This document shows, one piece after another, positions 49,096-59,900 of a stretch of DNA of 64,000 nt. Position 1 is the first letter of the stretch. Every line of letters starts with the position of its first letter. The stretch is from Volvox africanus (Eukaryota > Chlorophyta > Chlorophyceae > Chlamydomonadales > Volvocaceae), in the NCBI GenBank assembly GCA_030268105.1, contig BSDZ01000094.1, positions 5,428,501 through 5,492,500 of the forward strand, in the 5' to 3' direction. The notes under the pieces are model-generated. The model did not search any database, was not told the origin of the DNA, and was given only the letters and a program-made list of their open reading frames with translations. Made by a program: the position numbers and the translations under genes.

Positions 49096-50799
49096 CGTGT
49101 TACCTGGTACCTTGTGTAACTGCTGAAATGTGTTGTCAAATCTGCTCTCTTGCTATACATCCGATGATGCCAACAGCAGGAGCGTTTCAATAAGGCAAGG
49201 GACTTAACTATGACATAACAGTCAGACATGATGGAAGCATGCTTCAGGAGTAATGATGAATAATAAACTATGTCATTAATCATTAACTTCGGTGCCAATG
49301 TGATCTCCAACGACTTGTGTAGTACAAACTGTCCAGCAATATTGCACTGGTACCTTGGCACCTGCTATTGGAACAATCCCGCTATCTCACAGTTCAGTCA
49401 TCTACTTGTTGTATTTCCAGACTGTTTAGGCCCGGAAGATATCCAATTTCCTGATCATCTTGGATATTAGCCTTAGATACCCCAGGATACTACACTACTC
49501 GAGATATCCTGCAAATCGTTCCACGGGGTGCAGCCATCTGCTGAACTTGCTTGCTCATTGCTCATCCAGCAGCAGAGAGCCGTAACCTGTCTAACTCTTG
49601 GCAGTATATCTCTTATATCCTGCCTGACCCGTGTGATAACTACTCCATAGTCAAACATGCATGGTTACATCGTTGTTTCATCTCGTGGAGCCATTACTAA
49701 GCAACCCTCGCCTCCCCAAAAACATTTTTGGCCCACATACAGATATGTCCAGGAACAGTTACTGCCCCGGTGCAAATGCAGAAGTATTGCCCCAGGGTAA
49801 TGCTGGCCTCATAGTACTGGCAGGGGCTATCCCTCCTGAAGCCGCAGCATAAGGGACATTCGAAGTAGGATTGTTTTGAGTCACTGTTGTTGGTGGTATC
49901 CTCCTCCTAGGTGCCCCCGGCACTCTAGTGCGCAATGCGCCATACCAGGTCTGCAGCATTACCATGGCTGCTCCCACCATGGCCGATGTTGCCGCAGCCA
50001 TTCTCCTGTAGTAGCCCCTTCCTCCAGTGGGCTCCTGTTCCAAGAGGGCGCCCCCGCGCTCCATAAGATCAGCAGTTCTGGTGGCTTCAAACCTGCTCTC
50101 AATTATGATGTCGGTATTATATGGCAACATTCGAATATATGACGTTCCCATCCTGCCCTCCAGCACAAGCCCATAGCATATGCCTACAACCAGACAGTGG
50201 ACGGATGGAACCTCACAATCACGCGCCCTCAGGGCCATGGCGACAACATGGTACAGACAACACTGCAATAAATAAATTGTCTGAATGCGATCCATAGTAA
50301 GGGGGCGCTCTTCGATACAGGTACGTATCTCGCAGGCATACCCGCACCCGCGATGTGCTTGTGCTCAATCCTGGTTGCGTTCTGGGTCACGTCCACACCA
50401 GCAGTCAGAACGCCGCCGCCAGTCTTTTGGGTTATGGTGCGGAGTAGCGGTCGCCTTTCCGCGGGTAAGCAAATAAATACCTTGCTTTCCCACCAATACC
50501 ACCGTGACCAGTTACAACGACAGAGATCCCACCGCCGCTGCAATGCACAGGGAAGCCATAGACAATATGATTGGCTGGTCTGGGCTGGTCTTTGACATTT
50601 CTGTCACAAAAGACGAGACGACCGGAGCAGGCGCCATACCCACACCGCATAGTACGTTTGCCAGCCCGTCGTCACACACTGCCTCGACAACATGCTATCC
50701 ACCAACGCTCCACGAGTAACACACACTCTCTTGCCGCCCTACCCCACATCACCCCTGCCCGATCTTTTCCTGCACACGACACATACACACACCACCCAC
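49096..50799. other. unassigned stretch with exon-like frames on both strands
   Basis: Minus strand 50295-49759 is open for 178 codons. Around 50540-50290 minus there is ordinary protein composition (RPLLRTITQKTGGGVLTAG then VDVTQNATRIEHKHIAGAG). Plus strand 50510-50650 reads REAIDNMIGWSGLVFDISVT. Any of these could be 3' exons of the rhomboid gene (minus) or a separate gene, but I recognise no family and could not join them in phase. Confidence 0.3.
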
Positions 50800-53006
50800 C
50801 TATTGCCACCCAGAATAGCAGACAGGCAATCCAGTAGGGGGTCAGCCAGTCCAGGGAGCCGGTGGACATCAGCAGCAGCCCTGCGAGGATGCCTGTAGGG
50901 CCATATCATCCAGGCCATATACTCGAGTTGTGAAAGCATTGAACCCAACCAACACGAAAGCAAGGGGCCGGACCGACCGGAACGAAAGCAATCGGCGAGG
51001 CCCCCTGGAAGGTTTCACGAGATAAGGCCAGAAAATGGCGTTTGGATTGTAAGGTCGTCACATACACGAGTCTCACACGGAGTTTTCAGTGCCGAAATAT
51101 AACGAAATTTCTTGTCATGGAGAGCAAAGATGGAGGAGTAATAACGCGTCAAGTGTATGGACTACAATTAAAGCACCCTCAAGTTTGGGGAGGTATCATA
51201 TCACGCTGATGAACGCAGTCAAAACTGGGACCTCAGGAGTTCAATTCCCTCCACGGCCACGGCCTGCCCTACCCGATAGGTGCCCCAGGAGGGAAGCATT
51301 CGGCAGCAGCGCCTGTGTCACCAGCAGCAGAAGAAAGGGGGCTACCGCCATGGGCACAGAAACCACACCCAGAAGCTGAAATCGTGCCCGGTGCCCTGCA
51401 TCATACCCGAGGGAGTATCATACCCACGAAAATGCACATGGACTCATCTAAGACCAGGATAGGGATGCGTACCTGAGGAACATGGAGGCCAGGACCATTA
51501 CCATGATGGTCAGGATAGTCCTGGCCCCTTTGCCTTTGCGTCACCGCCTATCAGTGCGATTCTCGGGTTGCTGGCTATGGATTTAGGGTTTTGGGATTTT
51601 AAGGTTCGGGGCCGGCCTCGTCCACCCGCAGCCCATGTCTTCCCGCGTCCATTCGATTATTTCTGAGACCTTGGCAATAAATACTTTATTACAGCTTCTA
51701 CGTCAGGGCAAGCTCCAGGGCTATATTAATAAACTACGATTCACGTCCGGGATTGGGGTCCCCAAGGAAGAGCCAAACTTGGGCTCCGTCCGTCCGTCCG
51801 TCCGTCCGTCCTGGGTAACACCTTTGTTTACTCCGTTCCCAAAGATCCCAACACTCCACTTAGACATCAAACTGGCTGCCCCGCCGCTTTACAGCCCTCT
51901 TAACTTACCCTGTGACCGCCAGGCGATGAGTGTCATCCAACCGAACAGCACGCAAGAGTAGCCCACCATTAGCGTGTGGCGCATGTGGTCCTTGCCCAGG
52001 AGCACAATCACCGCGTGGTGCAACAACAAACAGACCTGCACATCTCCCACGGGTTGGAGCAGGACGGAATGCATTGGAACCGGGAACTAGGAGAGAAGCG
52101 CAGAAGTAAAATTGCCAAGGCAAGAAAGAACAAATAAGCCCTCCAAATACCGGTAGCCATCTCCGCCTCCTCCCCCTCCTCCTCCTCTCAACCTCCTCCT
52201 TTCAAACCCTGATGTCAGCTGTATGTGGCCCCACGCATGAATTGTCAACCCAGCCGCTCAGTTCACCCGCATTACTTCCTCACCGCTGCACTGGCCAGCA
52301 GCAGCAGGACGCTGATCCGCAGGTACTCCAGGGAGGCCCCCGGCCACCGCCCCGCTGGTTCCGCCTGCGCTGCCAGTGCCCATAGGGAGCTGAAGTTAAG
52401 CACCAAGTGCAGCAACTCAAAGTGGGAGACCTGGCGAGGGCAAAAGGCAGGGTACAGGGTGAAAAGAACAGGGGAATACTCACATATTTATGTGAGAGGG
52501 GAGAGTCAGAGTCAAACCACGGAACTAATGGAGAAAGGCGGGACAGGACGAGCATGAGAAAAGAAACCCGGGTAGACCTCAAGTGCGGGAAGGGCGGCAG
52601 AACCGAAAGCATGGAGGCACGGAGGGAGGAGCACGGCTGAGGCAGCCCACCATACGGAGGAAGCATCGACCAGAGCAATAGCATTAATCCAACAACAGCT
52701 GCTAGTGCGGCAAGGCACGGCAGGGAGCCCGAGGAAGAGCACAACGGAAGCCCGCCATGCCCCTTCCCCCAGAACCCATGGCTGCGGGAACACTTGACCT
52801 TGTTCGAAGTTATCACTCCCCAAAGACGCAGGGCACATGCACAAGCCCGTTACCTGCGATGTGATCGCCCTCCACCATTGCTTATCTACCACAAATGACT
52901 GATAACTTAGGCCCACGGCAGCCGGGGACACTTTCTTCTGAAGCAGCCATAGCCATACGCCCAAGCACAAGGCGGTAACGGCCGCTGTGGCAGGATGGTT
53001 TACAAC
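50800..53006 (-). CDS. rhomboid-family membrane protein, plant RBL13 type (partial model)
   Basis: Exons 53006-52854, 52430-52284, 52035-51909, 51375-51273 and 50892-50800. Motifs in order: KKVSPAAVGLSYQSF then QWWRAITSQ; HFELLHLVLNFSSLWALAA (the HL..N..sLW segment); MVGYSCVLFGWMTLIAW (catalytic-Ser loop); MAVAPFLLLL..NASLLGHLSG (catalytic-His helix); ILAGLLLMS. Rhomboids are intramembrane serine proteases or inactive relatives; Ser and His are both retained, although GxSG is GYSC here, as is typical of the RBL13-like plant group. About six hydrophobic segments are present. The third and fourth listed exons do not match in phase, so a short exon is missing between them (51376-51908). The start codon upstream of 53006 and the last exon below 50800 are also not found. 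The start of exon 52035 could be 51 bases upstream. Confidence 0.78.
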
Positions 53007-53915
53007 CTGGCGGGGTTCAGGCGTTGCGAGTCCTAAGCCGCAGCGGAAAACAACTCTCCGGGAAGAGGTTTGATAGGTTTGGTAAGATCGGCTGTGACCA
53101 TGCGTGGAGCTGGGCTTTTGGGTAGCGTGCGGTGTGTTTCCAGTTGCATTCGCAGCAGCCTAGGGCGGCATATGGCACCGTGCCGACAAGCTCCGTCGAC
53201 AAGCCCACGGCAATGATACTGTGGAGGCCACTAGCCAAGCCCATTTATGAATTGTGCTTATATCTCATGCGTGATGCCTGGCCGTACGAAAGGGGCAGCT
53301 TACCTGAAGGTGTAGCGGTACGCCCATCCCTTAGCGGTGGCATCCACAGGTCAAGAAAACTCCTTGTGTTATAATGTGTTATATGTCATGTAGAAACGGA
53401 GCTGCATTACGTCTGTCCTTATGGAAGGCAGGCTGTCATTGGAAGTTAGTCGTTAACACCAGGACTAATAGGTCACGGAATCACTATATTCCAGTCCACA
53501 TGGTTGTTAACACACAGTCTCGTTGTACGCAAATCAATCAGCGTATTACAGGCCATGTGAATTCTCATCCGAGTCCGTGGACTCCAGGGAGCCTACTGTT
53601 TCGGGGTTGCGAACGACTTGCACCCAAACATACAGTTATGATCTTGCAAATATTACCGATATGGAAATTCTACAATTACCTTTCCAATTGAATACGTCAA
53701 CGGCCAAGAAACGTATTGTTGAAGTAGGTTGATATTACAACTTAAGCCTGGGGAGCTCTTTGCCACATTCAATGCAATTATATTTTACAAAACCGATGTT
53801 ATATAGGCTCACATGTCATTTACTTGTGTTTGACATCTACGTGTCAAGCCTGAGTTCCCAACTTCACGGATGTCGTTTTGACTTTTCTGGGGCAGACATT
53901 TGTGGCTAATGTGCT
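53007..53915. other. divergent intergenic region between rhomboid and opsin genes
   Basis: Must hold the first exon and promoter of the minus-strand rhomboid gene and the promoter of the plus-strand opsin gene. A minus-strand open frame at 53244-53017 may include rhomboid 5' sequence, but it ends in a stop before the coding exon. No other element recognised. Confidence 0.4.
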
Positions 53916-56900
53916 ATGTATTTTCATATAAAAAAAGGGCCAGGGAGAAGAACTGGCTCAATGCTGCAAAGGGGTGGCTCCACCATCCAAAGACAGCGAG
54001 AGAATGTGCCGGCTCCATATGTTGCTCAACCATCCCTTGATGATAATTGTGAGGACTCTGAGGCATTTCACGGATGGGTGAAGACCTGGGCTTGGACTTC
54101 GTAAGTGCGAGCAGAAAGCGCGTTTCTGCAAACCCGAGATGCTGAGCATTTTAAGTGTGATTATTCAGGATCATTGATCAACGTGACTGATATGGCTTGG
54201 AACAATGTTATTCCCATTTTGTAGACGTCGTCACAGCATTTCTGGTGTTGGTTTCCACTCGCAGGGCTTGCGTATTTGTTTATATTGCAGCTCGCTGGAT
54301 ACTGGATGCCTGCATTCCTGGTGACCCTTTGGCCTCAGCGGAGTTGTTTAAGCAGGTGTGAAGTATCAGTCAAGTGCCAGAAATCGAGTGTTTCCATCAG
54401 GACAGAAGGTGCAGAACCGAGGACTTTAACAAAACATACCTTCGGGTCCTTGCCTTAGAGAACTAGCGGGGTCAAGGTCAGGATAAGTACCGCGCACGAG
54501 GCTATTCGCATTTTCACGTGAAACTTATTATTCCGCCTCCCCATGGATCGTGTAGGTGCCCCTCATTGTTTATCAAATGAGCTCCACAGCCTTCTTCACT
54601 GCGTTGGTGCTGAATCTGACGTCCCTACTCTTCGAGGATAATGCGACAAAGCGGCAGCTGGCGCTGCTGAGTTGTGCTATTAAAGGGGCTGCGTGCCACA
54701 CGGATATGCTACTGGTCACGGGGCGTGCCAGTGCTGTCTACGACGCCTTCGGCGGAATGTGGGTTGGTAGACACGGGCCCATTGACAAGATCAGGAGTTT
54801 AGGGATGTGCGGGAAAGTTTGGCAGGCGGGACGTGACTGAAGGTTGCATTAGAGATATCACGGGATACTGCCTCCCTTTAAAGCCCGGTCTCGATTACTT
54901 CATCCCCCAGCCCCTTGAAATGTCAATACCTTTTCCCTTTGACGCCCTCTTGTGCAGCGTTATACCACAGCGTTACGCGCAGTGGCTGGTCACCACCCCC
55001 ACCATGGTGTACATCTTGTCCAAGATCTCGGATTTTACCCCGCTGCAGACAGCCACAGCTATCTGTTTGGACGTGATTATGGTGATCAGTGGACTCATGG
55101 CCAACTTTGCACCGCCGTACATCAATTGTAAGCCAGGGAGGGGACAGGGGCGGGCGAAGGTGGGATGGGCTGGGACAAGATGACTATAAGCAACAGGGTT
55201 GGCTATGGGGACCCACCCTCGGCAACGTGCTACTAAATACCACTTGACACGATGCATAGCGGAATGTCTTAGAGTGGGCCTGGATTGTGAGAAGCTGGAG
55301 AAGACAACAGGAGCCGCAGTGTAAGGGCGGCGAAACGCAGCACTAGAGGCGCTTGGGGTGAGGCTCTGCCGTAGACGAATACAGGGTCGCCATCGGCAAG
55401 CTAGCAGTCATCTTTGAGGTGAGCAGAAGCAGTAGAAGTATGTTTCCGGTGCGGCAGCAGCCTTCATCGACTGTTACTTACTGATGTCTTCGTAGAGGCA
55501 GGCTGGTGATGGCGGCCGACCCGCGGGTTGTCGCTGCAGTGCACAAGGAGCATGGCTCCCGAGAGCCGTAGGGAGCGGAATGAATAACTGACGATTCCAA
55601 GCCACTGCTGCACCCCCGCAGCAGTGCATGGCATGGCCGTTCAGTAGACTGCTTCTAAGTGGCAATGGCCAAATGGACAGCTATGCAGTCCTGCCAAGGA
55701 AATCCATGGCATTCCGAAAGGCAGACTTCCTTCGCCATAAGGGAATTGATTGCCGACTAGGATATTAGCGGCAGAGCTGGACTTGGGCAATGGCAACGGC
55801 TGAGATGCATGGCCAGCTGCTGGGATTTGGCTGGTGACAGGCTTTGGAACAGCCTCACCGCAGCCTCACCAGCAGCTTCAGCACCGCCTATCACCTCGCC
55901 GGGGTTGCATTTGCGGTTTCGAAGGCGTTAATTGATGGAATATTGTTGGCCCCTTGTCTCGGAGGGTCTGGGGCGCCCTGAAGATTCACAACCGGTCATG
56001 GAAGACCGCTGAAAACTGAAAACTGGCACCCCAACAAGACGCATGCAGGCCTGTTGCTCAACTGCCGGCCCGCAGGTATAGAGTTTGCTTACCTGCGGGT
56101 CAGCAGTCGCGCATCAGGAGTTTCAATTCTCCTCTGCGTGGCATGCTGCAACGGGAGTAATGCCCTGCTGCCCGAGCGAGGTCCACCCCTGTAACTCCTA
56201 TCGGATTATTTACGGTCTCAGAGGCGCTTACAGCGGGCTTACAGGGGGCACAACGATGGCTCTCTGCGCCCCGGCGTCCACCGCCTCTCTTAAGGAAGGC
56301 AGGCCCGATGCGTTCCGCGCATGAACCGAGCACCCGCTCGTGTACCTCCCCCTGCCTCATTCTCACCGGCATCCCCACCACCATCTTCCAGACCAATTGG
56401 GACGCAGTTGTTTTATTCGGAGCTTAGTTCTTCACCATTTAAACGCCAGGCCTAGCTCTCTCGGCTCTTCCTTATCTTTCTCTCAGCACCGCGGCGTGCA
56501 AGTGGCAGTGTGCTATTCGCGGCTGCATCAACAGAAACCAACACGCAGCGGTCGGCAGGGCTAAAACTGCAGCCTGAGAATGGGAGTCACCCAGCTGCAT
56601 GCGATTCCGCGGGAAGGCATTTTGGTTGGTGACGGATCAAGATCGGCGGCGGAACACTTTACGGCCTTTCCGCTCCATCCAATAGGGGAGTTTGGTAATC
56701 CTTACTTTGTAGAGCCGGTTTGGGCCCTTAGGGTTGTAGCAGCCCGAAGACGACGATGGTTGCTGCCAGCAACGGCCGCACAAACAACTGCAGCAAACTG
56801 TGTCTGTCTTCTTGTATAACGTCACTCTTAACTCGTCAGTCTTGCCGCCGTGCCCGAATTTCCCGTGCCCCAAAACCCTCTGCTTCACCGCCTGACAACA

Positions 56901-59900
56901 CGGTGCGTCGAAATGCCGCGGCTTGGCTCTCCGCGGCACATAACATGACGCAGGGATGATGTTCAGCGTGAGCATGCTGTCTTTCATTGGTGTGCTGTAC
57001 ATGATGGGCCTCATGGTCTACTCGGCCGTTAAAGCGCACAGCAGCCACACCGCCCGCCGGTCGCTGCTGTTCATCTACATGTGCACGCTGCTGATCTGGT
57101 CGATGTTTCCGGTCGCCTGGGCGCTGCACGCACTGCGCTCCGCCACGCCCCATGGGGAGTACCTAAATGTGTTCGCCAACTTCATGGCTAAGGTGAGAGG
57201 TCCTTACCTGGTTTGGAACTCCGGCAGGGTGTTACATCCTAAAATTTAGTTCTGCATGACTGGAAGTAAGTGGGAAAGGGGATGATTATTTGGAGTAGAT
57301 GGGGGGGTCTAGCTTGGCGAGAGTGGGCCTTGCGTGTGCCAGCAAGCCACGTGCGGGTCCCACGCTCTTACCAGGTTCATGGCACGCTTGGAGATGGAGG
57401 GGGGATGTGATTGGTGCCCTAAGGAAGCCTGTGTGTGTGTGCGTGCGCGCGCTCGTGTGTCTCCCATGAGTTGCTGACATCTCTTTAACTAGGGCTGACA
57501 CAGGCCAGGTGCAGGTACGTGGACCCATAAGAGAGACCACCAAAGCTCTCTCCAAAATGGAAGAGGCATGGGGGGAAGACGAATAAACCTGAACAACGAG
57601 ACGTGATACTGCTATAGAGGCGCTGCTATTAAGTGTGACTAACCGTGGTAGTGGAGGATGACGACTGGCTCCCCTTTTGTCCTTGACCTGTACTCCAGGT
57701 GTTTTATTTGTGTGTGTGTGGGGGGGAGAATCACACACCCGCCTTGGCGCAGCCGCTGTGTGCTGCTGATGAAGAAGGGGCAGAGCGAGGTAAAGACGTG
57801 CGATGCTATGTGTGTGTATTTGCGTTTGCTTGCTGTACGGGGCCCCCCACGCAGGTCTTGTTCTCCTCCTCCATCATGTATGGCAACTACATGACGATTG
57901 CACAGCGCCGATTGCTGGCGCAGCAAGCAGCGGAGAACGCGCACCGAGTTCAGATCATCCATGAGCTTAAGGACGCAGTGATGCGCAAGGACCAGTTTAT
58001 GAGCCTCATGAGTCATGAGCTTCGCACTCCGCTCAATGGGATCATACAGCTGTCGGACGCGTTGGTGAGTGCTGCGGTGTGGGTTACACTGAAATTTGGA
58101 AACGCTTAGGGGTTCGAAGTTACGGGTCTGCTCCAGCAGGCGTGGTCTTGGTACTTGGCGATGTGGGTCAGGTGGGATAGTGACGGCATCACCCACTTCA
58201 ACTACCCCGGCCAAAATGGCCCGTGTAGGTTCGAGGCGCAGGTGGCGAGATGAACGTCAAGGGACAGCACTTCGTCAAGACCATTAAGAACAGCTCCAAC
58301 CACCTGCTGAACATTATCAACGACATCTTAGACGTCGCAGCACTCAAGGTAGGCAGATAAGCGACCACGATAAGGTACGACGACAAGCTTACTGCACTGG
58401 TGCGCGATGATTTTGGATTTATTGCGTAAGACTTTGGAACTTTCACATCCTCTTCTTTGCGCAGCTTTCCCCGTGCGTGCGTGCTCTCCTTGCCTTGCCT
58501 CTCTCGCATTGCTTCCCAGTACATTCTCCCCTGAAATCTACTTCAGTATGGGTCCTCAAGCTCCGCTCTCCTTTGGTTTTCTATTGCTCTTGCGTCGCCC
58601 TACTCCCCTCATGTACACGTAATCCCTCGGCACACCTCTCCCTCACGCACATACCGGTGCAACCCCTGGCATGCCCCGCAGGAGGGTAAGCTGAACATTA
58701 AGCACGAGCTCTGCTCGCTGGCGAAGGCAGTGGACCACGTGGTGGACATCGTTGCCCCTCTGGCCCGCAAGGATGTGGTCATCGAGCGCTTCGTGGACCC
58801 GCACACGCCCTTCATCATCGCCGACTTCAGCAGAGTCATCCAGGTGAGGGCGGCATTGCGAGGTATCTTGACGAGAGATCGTAAGCGGTGCATAACATAA
58901 CGTAATCCGTGAAAGTTGTGGACCGGATAACTTGGAAATCAACATGGGTCAAGATGAATCTATCAAAATGGGTTCCGCGGCGCCCGATATTCACCCTCCT
59001 TTCACTCTCTCAGCCATAGCCCGCTCCCACACGGTATCTTCCTCCCTCCTGCTTCCCGCCAGATCCTCTACAACTTAGCCGGCAATGCACTCAAGTTCAC
59101 GCACCAGGGCCGTGTGTTTGTGCGGGTGGCCCCCTCGGCGGATGGCAGAGCAGTGACTTTACAGGTGGCGGACACTGGGATTGGTATCCCCACAGATCGT
59201 ATCAACGGCATCTGGGGGGCCTTTGAGCAGGTGCGCGCTATCTATGCTGGGGCTAGGGCTGGGACTGGGATGCGCATCGGGTGCCGCTAGGGCACTCTCG
59301 CGCAGGATTTGCGGGTTCCAGCTGTCCTTGCCTATGGCACTGTAAGCTGTCCACCTCCCTTGCGTGCCTCTGTGCGTATCTTTCCTTTTCCTATGCTGTC
59401 GGTCCCAGGTGGATATGTCCGTGACGCGGAAGTACGGCGGCACAGGTCTGGGGCTCAGCATAGTGAAACAGCTGGTGGAGGCCCATGAGGGGAAGATTGA
59501 GGTGCAGTCGGCCGAGGGACACGGAACCACATTCACCGTCACCCTGCCAGTGCTCCAAGCCACCACACGACCGAGCCTGGAAGTGCAGGTTCGTGTTTTC
59601 TCTCTGTGTTTAAGTGCGAGGAAGGGGTCCTGCGACTTCCGGGTCCGTTATGACGAAGTTGGTGGGTTGGTAGTTGTCAAATTGATTACGGTTACGAAGC
59701 AGGCCTCGGCCTGTTAAATAGTATGTATCGCATCTGCGGTGTGCTGACTTCTTAGAGCGAGTATTGGCGTTCAGCCAATAGAAGTATGAGGCAATAACAG
59801 GTCTGTGATGCCCTTAGGAGTAATTAACTGTGCAGGTTGCTGGTGCAGGTGCAGGTGCAGGTGTGTTGACAGGAGGAGCGATAAGGACGTCGATGCAATA

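Noticed and set aside
53927..53933. TATAAAA as a promoter for the opsin gene
   Set aside because: It lies inside the open frame only 11 bases after the first ATG, which codes for it. If it were the TATA box the start would have to move downstream, and no better in-frame ATG is well placed. Left undecided.
54556..57192. Channelrhodopsin or ion pump identity for the opsin
   Set aside because: The pump residues D85 and D96 are absent, there are no channelrhodopsin-type Glu-rich helix B features, and the protein continues into a histidine kinase, receiver and cyclase.
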